A stretch of 52,474 bases of DNA from Nitrososphaerota archaeon (GTDB lineage: Archaea; Thermoproteota; Nitrososphaeria; Nitrososphaerales; CADDZS01): NCBI GenBank assembly GCA_021325255.1, contig JAJPHP010000038.1, positions 1 to 52,474 of the forward strand. The letters are read 5' to 3'. The notes under the pieces were generated by a model. The model was not told where the DNA came from. It saw only the letters and a program-made list of their open reading frames with translations, and did no database searches. This document shows positions 36,421 to 45,290 of the stretch, in pieces (position 1 is the stretch's first letter; each line of letters starts with the position of its first letter). The position numbers and the translations under genes are program-made.

Positions 36421-36792
36421 ATGAACGACCCCTCAGCGCACGAAAAGTTTCTTAGCAAATTGAAACAATCGGGCGAAGTGAAGATAACCGTAACAGGGCG
36501 AAAGTCAAAGAAGAAATTTTCGACTCCAGTATGGTTTGTCTTAGACGGAGGAGAGAAGAAAGTAGAGCTCGTTCCCGTCAAAGGCTCGGACAGTAACTGG
36601 TTCAAGGACTTAGTAAAAGATCCTCGGATTGAACTCAGCGTAGATGATACTTCAATCGCATCCAAAGCAACGCTAGTAAGGGATCCCAATCAGGCAAAGA
36701 AGATTCTTGACAAGTTAAGAGCGAAATACAAGTCCGAATGGTCTGAATCATATTATACCAAACGCGACGTGTCCGTAGAAGTTCCTGTCTGA
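36421..36792 (+). CDS. Split-barrel nitroreductase-like protein (DUF385/Ddn family)
   Basis: A 123-residue protein with the split-barrel pattern: VTGRKSKKKFSTPVWFVLDG, then VELVPVKGSDSNWFKDLVKD and PRIELSVDD. The family binds F420 or FMN and reduces small organic molecules. A TATA box (ATTATAAGC, about 36379-36387) lies 35-40 bases before ATG 36421. The substrate is unknown. Confidence 0.75.
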   Translation: MNDPSAHEKFLSKLKQSGEVKITVTGRKSKKKFSTPVWFVLDGGEKKVELVPVKGSDSNWFKDLVKDPRIELSVDDTSIASKATLVRDPNQAKKILDKLRAKYKSEWSESYYTKRDVSVEVPV

Positions 36793-36847
36793 ATCCCGTC
36801 CTGATCTTTCAGTATCTCAGTTAATCATCATGACGTAGTTCTTTTGT

Positions 36848-37336
36848 TTACTTCTGTTCCTTCTTCGCCAATATCTTGCTTGAGACATAGTCTTCAAACC
36901 TCTTGTCAAAAGTCCCGGAAGCCATCCTGTGAATTTCTGAAAACATTGGATGCCTGGATAGTCTTTCGAGAAACGCAGACCACTGCTGCCAGTCGTCCTC
37001 GCCGATCCACTTCTTTTCGTACAGGAGGTACGCTTCCTCAACTATACCATAAGCGAGAAGGAGATGGCTCTAGACCGCAATATCTTCTTTGGACACTTTC
37101 TTCGCCATTTCATCGGCTAAGCCCGTCACAGAAAAGAGGGAAAGCGCAAGTTCGGGCCTGTCTACTAGCGTCGAGACTAGATCGTTGTATCTGCCCATCA
37201 ATCCTTGGTATGAGGATTCTTTGATCACCCTCTCTTGGCTACGAAATTGAAAAACGAACACTATGAGTGTAACGCCCAGGACGATGGTCTGGACTACGGT
37301 GCTGATTACGACTAGAAGGGTGGTTGTGTCTACCAA
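36848..37336 (-). pseudogene. Membrane protein gene with one in-frame TAG
   Basis: From ATG 37336 an N-terminal membrane helix (VVQTIVLGVTLIVFVFQF) and a cytoplasmic helical domain run to TAG at 37070-37072, then continue in frame for 73 more codons (YGIVEEAYLLYEKKWIGEDD, HPMFSEIHRMASGTFDKRFE) to TAA at 36848-36850. The whole matches the length and pattern of DUF4760-like membrane proteins of about 160 residues. Only the stop interrupts it, so it is a recent lesion, an error or readthrough. Confidence 0.55.
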
Positions 37337-37436
37337 GAAAGTGCGAGCCTATGGTCGATTGACATTAACCGCTGCAATTCCAGCCGAACTTAATATGGAT
37401 TAAGCGCACTGACATCTCATAGAGAAATCATTGAGG

Positions 37437-37686
37437 TTAGGCTATTCCGAGCTTGGCGGCTATCACAACTTGCCTGAAGAAAAAGTCTTCTCCTTCGAGC
37501 TTTTCTTCGTTAAACGGAGCGCAGGCCTGGACTGTGTGGAAAAATATGACGCCGTGTTCGACGGCATTGCGTATTAGAGCAACAGTCTCATTTTTATCCG
37601 ACCTGATGCGTAGCTCATTCCCATGTAGCTAAGCTCGAAGGCCGAGAATTCGAGTTAACGTCCCTTCCAAGTTTGCGCTTTCGCAT
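37437..37686 (-). pseudogene. Aldo/keto reductase, N-terminal fragment
   Basis: Protein-like segments in shifted frames spell the start of an AKR: MRKRKLGRDV, then LEFSAFELSYMGMS, then ETVALIRNAVEHGVIFFHT and EDFFFRQVVIAAKLGIA, with the stop at 37437-37439. The tyrosine and lysine positions expected later in the barrel are absent because two thirds of the gene is missing. It follows the cupin gene at 37704 by few bases, a common pairing in intact clusters. Confidence 0.6.
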
Positions 37687-37703
37687 TCGTTCATCTGCTT
37701 CTT

Positions 37704-38120
37704 TTATTTTGTTGTTTTTGATGCTGCCTGGGACTGCTCGTTGCTGACTTTTTCCATCCAGTCGGCGATCTTGCCGTCTTCGAGCTGTTCCTCAATGGCG
37801 ATGTGCGTCATGGCGGAGGTCGCGGTAGCACCGTGCCAGTGCTTCTCGCCGGGAGGGATCCAGACTACATCACCAGGCCGGATTTCCTCAATCGGCCCTC
37901 CCCAGCTCTGTATTAAGCCGCAGCCGGATGTCACGATCAACTTCTGCCCTAGCGGGTGGGTGTGCCATGCTGTCCGAGCTCCGGGTTCGAAAGTGACGTT
38001 GAGGCCGACTGCGCGTGCCGGGTCGTGCGCCTCGAACAGAGGGTCGATACGCACACTGCCTGTAAAGTACTCAGCTACCCCCTTCGTGGAAGGTTGTGAT
38101 CCGCTCCTTTTGATGTCCAT
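37704..38120 (-). CDS. Cupin protein, hydroxynitrile-lyase-like
   Basis: A 138-residue single cupin. The metal ligands lie in [13 protein letters not shown] and [16 protein letters not shown], the pattern of Mn-dependent cupins annotated as quercetin-dioxygenase-like or (R)-mandelonitrile-lyase-like. ATG 38120 is preferred over 38162 because the homology starts with [16 protein letters not shown] soon after it. An aldo/keto reductase remnant lies directly downstream. Confidence 0.75.
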   Translation of the reverse strand: MDIKRSGSQPSTKGVAEYFTGSVRIDPLFEAHDPARAVGLNVTFEPGARTAWHTHPLGQKLIVTSGCGLIQSWGGPIEEIRPGDVVWIPPGEKHWHGATATSAMTHIAIEEQLEDGKIADWMEKVSNEQSQAASKTTK

Positions 38121-38149
38121 TTTTGGGAATCTTCTCGCTTGATCATCGA

Positions 38150-38314
38150 TTAACACAAGCAAAAATCATTTTGGATAAGTCCGGACTGAGTGAACCAATA
38201 TACCAACGCTTCCTTTCCAATGCCTGGTGGCCCGACAACCAAGACAGTCGATTTGTCAGGGTATCCATCGCTACCCAATATCGAGTCTAGCGCTTGGATA
38301 CCTGTGGAAGCCAA
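38150..38314 (-). pseudogene. KaiC-like ATPase, N-terminal fragment
   Basis: Fifty-four codons without a good start encode TGIQALDSILGSDGYPDKST followed by VVGPPGIGKEALVYWF, the entry and Walker A of KaiC/RadA-like RecA-fold ATPases. The frame ends at TAA 38150-38152, long before Walker B. It follows the PNPOx-like gene on the same strand, and an intact KaiC-like gene lies just upstream of that. Confidence 0.55.
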
Positions 38315-38387
38315 TTGCTATTTCGCACGAGTAATATTCTCAGAGATAAAGTTATCATGAGAGAAGCCAAGCTGATCTCTGGTGAAT

Positions 38388-39176
38388 TCAGGTTCTCGAG
38401 GATCTCCATTTCTTTAGAATGCTCTTCTCTCCCTGTGAAAGTTCGCCGGGCTTTACATTGTCTGCTACACCAAGAGGCCTCTTGTACATGCCTATAACAC
38501 GCATTTCGTCTTCCGAGAGGATGCCGCTCGATACTGCGGAATTTAGCTCGCTCAGCCAATCCTGATCAACTGGCGATTTATCAGGCGTGGCTTCCTCCAC
38601 TTCCTCATTATCTACGGTAGCCAACAGGCCGACGAGACTCTCCATCTTTGACGGATCCTCGAGATCAGGTACCTTTTTCTTTTCCGTCTCTCTAGGCATG
38701 TACCTTCCAAAGGTGTATCCAGTCCAGTAAACGAACTTGGTCGGATCAATCCTGATGAACCTGTACTTGTAGAGCTTCCTCTCATCCGGTAGATATTTTC
38801 CTCTTGCGTAGAAAGTAAACATTCCCGGATATTTCTTGGCAAAGCTAATCATCTTTGGGCCAAGAGAAATTATTGAGGCAATCATTTTTCCCATGCTGAG
38901 CACCTTCGCCTTACCCTGAATCATCGCCCCGCAGGCATCCAGTGCGAGCTTTTTGTTGTCTACAAGAAAGGAGATGTTCGGGTTTGCTTTCATGAACTTC
39001 ATCTTCGCCGAAGTTATTGGAGTCATCATGTAGACTCTTTTATCGGCATAGTGATATGCAACAGGATAGCTGTAAAGGTCGCCTTTCTTCGACATGACTG
39101 AGAGATACCCAATCTGCGTGGACTTGAGCACTTCCTCGACCTGAGACGGTATGGAAGAGCTTGCTTCTTCTGACAT
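38388..39176 (-). CDS. PNPOx-like split-barrel protein with C-terminal extension
   Basis: A 262-residue protein. Residues 1-150 form a pyridoxamine-5'-phosphate-oxidase-type barrel (STQIGYLSVMSKKGDLYSYP, KANPNISFLVDNKKL) that should bind FMN, F420 or heme. The C-terminal 80 residues are acidic and helical with LSELNSAVSSGILSEDE, probably a protein-interaction tail. It lies 34 bases after the KaiC-like ATPase gene and is likely co-transcribed. Confidence 0.75.
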   Translation of the reverse strand: MSEEASSSIPSQVEEVLKSTQIGYLSVMSKKGDLYSYPVAYHYADKRVYMMTPITSAKMKFMKANPNISFLVDNKKLALDACGAMIQGKAKVLSMGKMIASIISLGPKMISFAKKYPGMFTFYARGKYLPDERKLYKYRFIRIDPTKFVYWTGYTFGRYMPRETEKKKVPDLEDPSKMESLVGLLATVDNEEVEEATPDKSPVDQDWLSELNSAVSSGILSEDEMRVIGMYKRPLGVADNVKPGELSQGEKSILKKWRSSRT

Positions 39177-39210
39177 GAAACAAATTCACGTTAAATTTTG
39201 AAATTAATTT

Positions 39211-39975
39211 CTAATAAATTTCTTCGCTGGCGTAAACCTCAATGCCTTTGTCTGTTATTGTATAAGGCCTCGCCGTGGTATCAACCTTCTGGCCGCGCAT
39301 CTTCAAAATCTGGATGCTCCTCATGCCTTTTTTCTGAAATCTTCTCAGAAGTATTACTCCTTCAGCTAGATATTCTTCAGGCTGGACCGTTCGGTCTTCG
39401 CCGGTGGAAAGGATCTCGCTTGTCAGTAGACAGGTTGCACCGGTTGTTTGGAGCGATTCAACTATGTCGAGTATGACTGGTCTCCTCTCCTCGATGGTCG
39501 GAAATCTGAAAACAAGATCGGAGATGGAATCCACAGCGATTCGCTTTGGAGAGACTTTGCCCATGCCCTCCTGCATCATGTCAATGAGGTTTACGAGTCC
39601 TAGTTCTCTGCCTCCAACATGAATTCTTCCAACCTTTGCTTGTTCTGGTATTCGCCTGACTTCTGTAGCATCAACGTAGGCAAACTTGCCGTTCTTCTCT
39701 AGCCCTCCAAAGTCCATCCCTAACCCAAGCATTTCGGTCATGTAACGCGATTTTGACTCATTCATTCCAATGAACATGCTGTTCTCAAATCCTTGAGTTG
39801 CAGCCCAGTTGAGAAATTGAGAAACGAAAATCGTCTTCCCCGTGCCGGGCTCTCCCAAAACAAGTATGACTCTGCCCTGCGCAAATCCACCATTGAGCAG
39901 AGCATCGAGGCCGGGTATCCCGCTGCTCTTTACTTCGCCGACGCCCGGAGGTGTATCCGATTCTTTTATTGCCAT
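39211..39975 (-). CDS. KaiC-like RecA-fold ATPase, single domain
   Basis: A 254-residue protein. The entry is SGIPGLDALLNGGFAQG, Walker A is GEPGTGKTIF and Walker B lies in KRIAVDSISDLVFRF; EILSTGEDR follows. Single-domain KaiC-like proteins are abundant in archaea and often act as signalling or regulatory ATPases. A TATA box (ATTAAATAG on the minus strand, about 40015-40024) lies 40 bases before the ATG. It is followed by the PNPOx-like gene. Confidence 0.85.
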   Translation of the reverse strand: MAIKESDTPPGVGEVKSSGIPGLDALLNGGFAQGRVILVLGEPGTGKTIFVSQFLNWAATQGFENSMFIGMNESKSRYMTEMLGLGMDFGGLEKNGKFAYVDATEVRRIPEQAKVGRIHVGGRELGLVNLIDMMQEGMGKVSPKRIAVDSISDLVFRFPTIEERRPVILDIVESLQTTGATCLLTSEILSTGEDRTVQPEEYLAEGVILLRRFQKKGMRSIQILKMRGQKVDTTARPYTITDKGIEVYASEEIY

Positions 39976-40065
39976 AACCGATCACACTTCTTTGTTGCGC
40001 GTTTTCTCTGCCCTGTCTATTTAATCATAGCTTTATGTCAATCTCGCAAGAGTTGGGTATGATGT

Positions 40066-40929
40066 CTACGCACTTCCCAAGACCCTTACGGTTCCAGTCA
40101 TGTATGGGTGTATTAGGCAGTGATAGCCATAGATACCGGGAGTGGTAAAGGTATAGCTCCAATGGTCACCAGAGTTCAACAGACCTGAGTTGAAGTTTCC
40201 TTGGTCGCTCGTTATGGTGTGAACAGAGTAATCCTGGTTTATCCAAGTTACAGTATTATTGACTCCAATCACAACTGTGATTATTGAAGGAGTAAAGTGC
40301 CCCTGTTCATTGCTCGGATTACTTGCGCCGAGTACAATGGTCACAGAGCTGGTTTTCCCAACTTGTGAATAAGCCACACCGCCCTGCAAGGCACCAAACG
40401 TAACTGCCCCAATTAGAAGGGCTACAACTGCTAAAGCTAGAAGACCGCCATAAGAGATTGGAGTTGAAAGGTATCGCTTCGAGTACAAACCTCTCTTTGC
40501 GTTCTTTAGGCAGAGAGCCGAAAAAATTGCGACCAGGGTCAGTATTGAGACGCTCGAAACCCCAATGACAAACGTGACAAAATCGGAAGGGTTCGAGGCT
40601 GTTGGAACTATCACTGCCAACGAAGGGATAATGAAGATCAAGCTAACGATAAGTGACAGAGCGAACGCCACACGCCTGCGCGTGAGAGTACTGATTGCGG
40701 ATATGTAACACAGGACGCAAAAAATACCGACAAGAGGAACGAAGAAGATGTCGAATGCTGAACGCGTAACCAGGTCCCTTCCTATCCCAAATAGCAGAGC
40801 TGAACCGGTGTATACTAGCCCCGCGAAGATCAACCAAACTGCAAAAGGATAGTGCTTTGTCTTGGTTTCAGAGATCACAACTTTTTCTGAAGATAAAACA
40901 GAATTCGTGCTTCTGTCCATTTGTCCCAT
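40066..40929 (-). CDS. Multi-helix membrane protein with C-terminal plastocyanin domain
   Basis: A 287-residue protein. About five transmembrane helices occupy residues 30-190, then an extracellular cupredoxin domain with the type 1 copper ligands: His in DYSVHTITSD, and Cys, His and Met in YGYHCLIHPYMTGTV. The plastocyanin faces outside and probably carries electrons to or from a membrane partner. It is distinct from the CuA-like protein at 11694, which has two cysteines. Confidence 0.85.
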   Translation of the reverse strand: MGQMDRSTNSVLSSEKVVISETKTKHYPFAVWLIFAGLVYTGSALLFGIGRDLVTRSAFDIFFVPLVGIFCVLCYISAISTLTRRRVAFALSLIVSLIFIIPSLAVIVPTASNPSDFVTFVIGVSSVSILTLVAIFSALCLKNAKRGLYSKRYLSTPISYGGLLALAVVALLIGAVTFGALQGGVAYSQVGKTSSVTIVLGASNPSNEQGHFTPSIITVVIGVNNTVTWINQDYSVHTITSDQGNFNSGLLNSGDHWSYTFTTPGIYGYHCLIHPYMTGTVRVLGSA

Positions 40930-41035
40930 TCCTCCGTATCTATGCTTGCCAAGAGAAGATCTTAATCTCCATCCTACTATTGCTCGGAATTTCGGACAGG
41001 TTTAACTAACGATTGTCCGATCCCCCGATTGAAAG

Positions 41036-41953
41036 ATGGTCCAACCAGATTCGCTCGACAGAAGAATTATGCGAGAGCTTGAAAGCCCTGGCTCGCTTCA
41101 GTGGAACATACGAGAGTCGTTTTCCAGCATCGCGAGAAAGGTCGGAGTCGATGAGGAAACAGTTCGAAACAGAGTCGCCCGAATGCGCGAGGCCAGAATT
41201 CTGAAGGGCTGGGAACTTGTCATCAACCCGCACTTGATCGGGCGAGAGAGCGCTAGCCTAGAGTTGGAAGTTCAGAATGCATCCGCCAAAAATGCTGCGA
41301 TAGAACAAATCAAGCTAATCGATGGGGTCATTTCCATCCTGGACTTTCACGGAGCGAGCCTGCAGGTTGGAATCTATTACAGACACGAACGTGCGCTTGC
41401 CAAACAGATTAGCCTCATGGAGTCGATATGCGGCTGTAAGCATTCGATGCTCTGGAACGTCACCTTTCCTCCATGCGAATTGAAGATGACAAAGACGGAT
41501 TGGGTCATGCTGAATATTCTCCGGAAGGATCCACGGAAAAAACTTGCGGATATTGCATTTGATGCGAAGGCCTCGACACGAACCGTAAACCGAAGGCTAA
41601 ACCTGATGGTTGAAAGGTATGCTTTCTTTCTGCACGCCCTAATTGATCTGAAGAAGGTTGGCGGCCTAGCATACAGAATGTTGCTTTACTCAAAGGAGCC
41701 ACGTAAGAAGGAGAAGATAGATGAGTTGATTGCGGATAAGATTGGAGAAAAGGTAGAGTGGTCTTACACCTTCTCGGAAGAATATTCGATGTTCGTCTTG
41801 TACTGCGAGAATGTTACTGAAGCAAAGGAGATCTCTGATCTGGTTAGAAATGCAGATGGGGTGAGTGCGTTAAGAATGGACATAATTGAGAACCAGATCA
41901 CCGTTCAGGATTGGATAGACGATGAAATTGAGATGAAGATATCCTCAGGTTAG
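41036..41953 (+). CDS. Double-HTH Lrp-like transcription regulator
   Basis: A 305-residue protein with helix-turn-helix units near residues 20-55 (SIARKVGVDEETVRNRVARM) and 165-200 (LADIAFDAKASTRTVNRRLN), each followed by an alpha/beta effector-like part. It has the same design as the regulator at 1735-2724. It is divergent from the plastocyanin gene at 40929 and could regulate it. The ATG follows the intergenic region by about 100 bases. Confidence 0.8.
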   Translation: MVQPDSLDRRIMRELESPGSLQWNIRESFSSIARKVGVDEETVRNRVARMREARILKGWELVINPHLIGRESASLELEVQNASAKNAAIEQIKLIDGVISILDFHGASLQVGIYYRHERALAKQISLMESICGCKHSMLWNVTFPPCELKMTKTDWVMLNILRKDPRKKLADIAFDAKASTRTVNRRLNLMVERYAFFLHALIDLKKVGGLAYRMLLYSKEPRKKEKIDELIADKIGEKVEWSYTFSEEYSMFVLYCENVTEAKEISDLVRNADGVSALRMDIIENQITVQDWIDDEIEMKISSG

Positions 41954-42224
41954 GCAAACACAAAAGCGCCGTACAATCACTCAGTCTTCGTGGATTGCCA
42001 TCACTTGAATCCGTGCCTGTCCAAATAGCTTCGGTAACAGGCCCAAATTTCGAAAGTCTCGACTATATGTTCAACTTTAAGAACTGTGCTCGAAATTGAG
42101 CTCGTAAAGGATTCAAAATTAGTTTCAGTGCTTGATATACTGCGGCCGGGTTTAATAACCGTGATGATAGAGGCAAGCGTTTTATGGATAAAAAGGTGGC
42201 AACCTACGACTAGCACTTCTGTCA

Positions 42225-42799
42225 TTAGGCGGTCGATTTCGGAGAGTAGTAAAGCACATTGACCCCATTGCCGAAGGTCTGAGCACGTAGGAGTTTGAGG
42301 TCGATCTGCCTCCGCATAGGTCTGAAGAGCAGCTTCCCTCCCCCCAGTAAGAAGGGATGGACGAGTAGTTGGTACTCATCGATCAGGCCCAACTCGGTCA
42401 GGCTGTGGACCAGAGTACCGCTTCCGTAAATCACAATGTTCCTTCCCGGCATCTGCTTCAGTTGCCTGATTTCCTCCTCAACGTTGTTCTTGATGATCCG
42501 CGCGGCTTCGTACTTGCCCCAAGGCGCTGCGTTGAGCGTGTACTTGAGACTACCACTTTGCGAACGCTGTTCATCTTTGTCGCACCTGGAGACGACTCTT
42601 CAGTCATGTTCGGCCACGCCCCAGCCATAATTCCATAGGTTACTCGCCCGAGCAGGACTGTGTCCATCGATTCCATCAAATCGCCGGCGTACTTTCCCAT
42701 CTCCTCGTTGAAGTTGTTCATTACCCAGCCCATGTCTTCCTTTGGCCCCGACATGTAGCCATCGGCAGAGACGAACTCGGACGCGATTATCTTCCTCAT
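42225..42799 (-). pseudogene. RibD/dihydrofolate-reductase-type reductase, frameshifted
   Basis: The first frame (MRKIIASEFVSADGYMSGP, LMESMDTVLLGRVTYG) is the N-terminal half of a RibD C-terminal-domain reductase, the second (RNIVIYGSGTLVHSLTELGL) the C-terminal half. In a one-base-shifted frame the missing joint reads KYTLNAAPWGKYEAARIIKN, so a single frameshift near 42546-42551 breaks an otherwise whole gene of about 190 codons. Start 42799 fits a TATA box (TTTTATACC, about 42826-42834). The family reduces folate- or deaminated-pteridine-like substrates. Confidence 0.75.
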
Positions 42800-43066
42800 A
42801 AATTGGGGATATTGCACGTAGGTATAAAATCAGTTCCACCATTGCGGCGTTTTGATTCAATTTCTGATTCTTCTGCCTGAGCGTCGAATTCACTTCCTTA
42901 AGAGCGTAGAACTGACAATGGACCCCTCCCTCAGGGGTGTATATCTTCCGTGTTATTCAATGCCGATCTAGAGGGTAATAGTCGGCGATTTTCTGCGGAA
43001 CGGAAAGAACCCTTACAAACGGGGAAGAGTCCTTTCTTTGCTATAAGGGAAAGTGCGTAGAGAGAG
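42800..43066. other. Intergenic stretch with two promoters
   Basis: Holds the minus-strand TATA box of the RibD-type gene (42826-42834) and a plus-strand box (GCTATAAGGG, about 43038-43047) for the NitrOD5-like gene. No gene is recognised between them. Confidence 0.45.
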
Positions 43067-43390
43067 TTGCTCGCAGTTTACGATGATGGATTCAACGCGA
43101 CCCTGTTTGAGATCATAGACAGAGCCCTGTCTTCCACCCTCGGGGGAGAGGAGGTCACTGCCCTCTACAACGCAGTCCAGGCAAAATGCAATCTTCCCGG
43201 AGAGCAATTCCAGAAGCGACCCCTCGATGTTGTTCGCGCTCTTAGCTCGATTCTAAGTTGCGGAGGGTTCCGCCTCGTCGAAGAGCGGATACTGGACCAG
43301 ATAAGGAGATCATTCAGACTTTATGATGGCGGCATCACCGACCTGGCGCAAATGGTCGCGTTTGCAAAATGTTGCTACATGGGCGTGTAA
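43067..43390 (+). CDS. NitrOD5-like domain protein
   Basis: A 107-residue helical protein whose pattern (IIDRALSSTLGGEEVTALYN, then PLDVVRALSSILSCGG, then LVEERILDQIRRSF) resembles the Nitrososphaerota output domain NitrOD5, usually fused to signalling modules. Here it stands alone. The TTG start lies about 20-25 bases after the TATA box, so the transcript is leaderless. The identification is by pattern only. Confidence 0.55.
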   Translation: MLAVYDDGFNATLFEIIDRALSSTLGGEEVTALYNAVQAKCNLPGEQFQKRPLDVVRALSSILSCGGFRLVEERILDQIRRSFRLYDGGITDLAQMVAFAKCCYMGV

Positions 43391-43735
43391 GTACAGGAAC
43401 GAGTTGTAGGCTGCCGTCGATAACCAACGTAATCTTGCATGAACTTCCTTTCTTCTAATTTCTTTTCTGCTAGCGGAACAGACTTGCGCTAACGCGGCAT
43501 GAGGCCGCTTACTCTACAGGAGGTCGGTTCGGCAATTTCGGTGGTTCTTCTTACACACGACGTAAGCTGGACTGAAAGGCTAGAAGACTCCAAAGAGGTA
43601 CAAGAAAGCGGTGATTTCCTTGATCCTAATCCGGCCCGGCTGCCATGGGTCATTTTCTTTTCACACCATTTTTCTGTACACACTTGACTATCACTTTTGG
43701 TGATGCCAGACTATGAGCATTACATCAAGATCGAA
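43391..43735. other. Intergenic stretch
   Basis: Short frames on both strands lack family features. Nothing is recognised. Confidence 0.35.
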
Positions 43736-44130
43736 CTAGATGATGTACGGCAATATCGACATGATCATGTTGCCGAAATATGTTGCCAGAGTGACAAACC
43801 CCCACTTCTTTTCAAACCTGAAGCTGTACCCTATGAGGCCCCAGAGGCCGACATAGTAGAGCAGAACGTATGGTCCTGCTATGGGAGTGCTTCGGAAGTT
43901 AAGAGTGAGAATATAGTCCAGAAAGAGTTCGACAATGAAAAAAAGGAAAATCGGTATGAGAAGTAAAGTTTCCCATATGTCTCTTTTTTCTTCACATTGA
44001 GGAATGCTATGTAACCCAAGGCGAAGCCCACGATCATGGCCAGAATGCCTAGGACGTACTGAACCTGTGGTAAACCAGAAATCCTTGCGGCAAACAGAGC
44101 TGACATCACCGCGTTAATCAGGTTCGCCAT
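43736..44130 (-). pseudogene. Four-helix membrane protein with homopolymer frameshift
   Basis: From ATG 44130 two membrane helices are read (VLGILAMIVGFALGYIAFL). The frame then shifts at a run of six T on the plus strand (43984-43989), after which another frame gives IWETLLLIPIFLFFIVEL, then AGPYVLLYYVGLWGLIGYSF and a final helix to TAG 43736-43738. The combined 130-residue product looks like an intact small membrane protein. A homopolymer sequencing error is the simplest explanation. Confidence 0.55.
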
Positions 44131-44351
44131 TATGACAACAATCAGGTCTATTCTGGCGTAATGACTTTGAGACTTGATACCTTCTTCTTGTTTGAATAGT
44201 TCCTATCCTGTCCAACATTGGAATTTGGTATGATTGAGGACACCGATACTTCTTCGAGTATGTGTCCTTCGTAGTTTTATATTCGGGTTTCCTTTTCTCC
44301 TGCCGAAAGGTTGTTCACAATGTCACGTGGGAAGGAACGATAGTGGCAATA

Positions 44352-44528
44352 ATGGCTCTTACTAAAAGAAAACTCAAACGAGCAGGAGCTAATTCCGAAG
44401 AGACTGCTAAAACACCCAAAGAACTCGCACTTAACGAAAAGTGGCTCAAAACATGCGTCCGCGCCGGTGTGGTTGCGACACAGAACGGCCGATACTACAT
44501 ATTGAGCAACAAGAAAAAGAAACACTAG
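44352..44528 (+). CDS. Small basic protein, 58 residues
   Basis: A lysine/arginine-rich protein (ALTKRKLKRAGANSEETAKT) that ends with a strand-turn-strand (VVATQNGRYYILSNKKKKH). It may bind nucleic acid. ATG 44352 is the likely start; the frame is open upstream to 44262 but the extra residues are not convincing. A TATA-like TTTTATATT lies near 44273-44281. Confidence 0.45.
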   Translation: MALTKRKLKRAGANSEETAKTPKELALNEKWLKTCVRAGVVATQNGRYYILSNKKKKH

Positions 44529-44746
44529 CTACAACAGTGCAGTTTCTTTTGTGAATTCTGATTTTCTTCACAACTCGGTACGGGAGAATTTTCTCGCACA
44601 CTGAGGATTTCGAGCTTCGGGCTATCCTTGCGTAGGCCTCGGCGGAATGCCCAGACTCCAAGAAGCTTCACACCTTTCGTCTCTATGTTTCCCACAGATA
44701 GAGAATTGCAAAGTTCGCAGCATTGGTTGCATTTGCCACGCTCCAC
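44525..44746 (-). CDS. Possible small cysteine-rich protein
   Basis: A GTG-started 73-residue frame with CNQCCELC near the start and further cysteines at the end (SCEENQNS, LHCC). The region KGVKLLGVWAFRRG is compatible with a folded mini-domain. No promoter is evident, and a shadow frame cannot be excluded. Confidence 0.3.
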   Translation of the reverse strand: MERGKCNQCCELCNSLSVGNIETKGVKLLGVWAFRRGLRKDSPKLEILSVRENSPVPSCEENQNSQKKLHCCS

Positions 44747-44852
44747 CTGAAGAAAGTGGTGATAGATGCGAGACCTGTTTGTGCTATGTTACGAAGGCCG
44801 CTTGCAAATGAGGTACCTGCATTCAAACTCACGATCCGAACAGCGACACTCT

Positions 44853-45290
44853 TCAAACAGGAACCAATTTTAGACCAGTTACTCGCTGGTAGTGTTCCTT
44901 GTTCTTTGTGAGAAGAGGAATGCCTTGGCTGATGCATATAGCGGCGTTGAACAAGTCTCTGATTTCGATCCCTTTTCCATGCTGCCTGAGTTCAGCGCCT
45001 ATTTCGGATGCCTTCTCGGCCGAACTCTTGTCAAATGGAAGCACATTGCCTTGCTGTTCTATCAGACTACGTGCTTCCTCGTACCTTTTTTCCCTTTGTC
45101 CTGAACCTCTAGCCCCGACAAGCAGCTCGAAAGCCGTGACAGATGTAATCGCAACCGACGACTCGTTTCTCCATCGTTTGTAAGCGGGCAACCCGGGTCC
45201 CTTCCCCTTCAGGAAGTCTATCAGAATGTCCGTGTCTACGCAGATTTCTTTCTCTTCTTTTTCTCTGACTGAATCTTCCAGCTCTCCCAA
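44853..45290 (-). CDS. vapC: PIN-domain toxin, VapC-like
   Basis: A 145-residue PIN protein. The first catalytic aspartate is in CVDTDILIDFLKG, the conserved glutamate in TAFELLVGARG, the third acidic position in GIEIRDLFNAAI and the last region is PLLTKNKEHYQRV. PIN toxins cut RNA, often tRNA or rRNA. It overlaps the antitoxin gene by 55 bases, the usual arrangement of a VapBC pair; the true start may be a little later. Confidence 0.85.
   Translation of the reverse strand: MGELEDSVREKEEKEICVDTDILIDFLKGKGPGLPAYKRWRNESSVAITSVTAFELLVGARGSGQREKRYEEARSLIEQQGNVLPFDKSSAEKASEIGAELRQHGKGIEIRDLFNAAICISQGIPLLTKNKEHYQRVTGLKLVPV

Noticed and set aside
843..37072. Reassignment of TAG as a sense codon, prompted by three in-frame TAGs
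   Set aside because: Many intact genes here end in TAG (for example 4824, arsM, arsC, 41953), and the P450 is broken by TAA, so general recoding does not fit.
42001..42225. Minus-strand frame of 74 codons after the second double-HTH gene
   Set aside because: Only its last 25 residues look protein-like; a TATA-like box lies inside it and no start follows.
43697..43966. Plus-strand frame of 89 codons
   Set aside because: It is the reverse of the frameshifted membrane protein at 43736-44130, whose helices are far more convincing.
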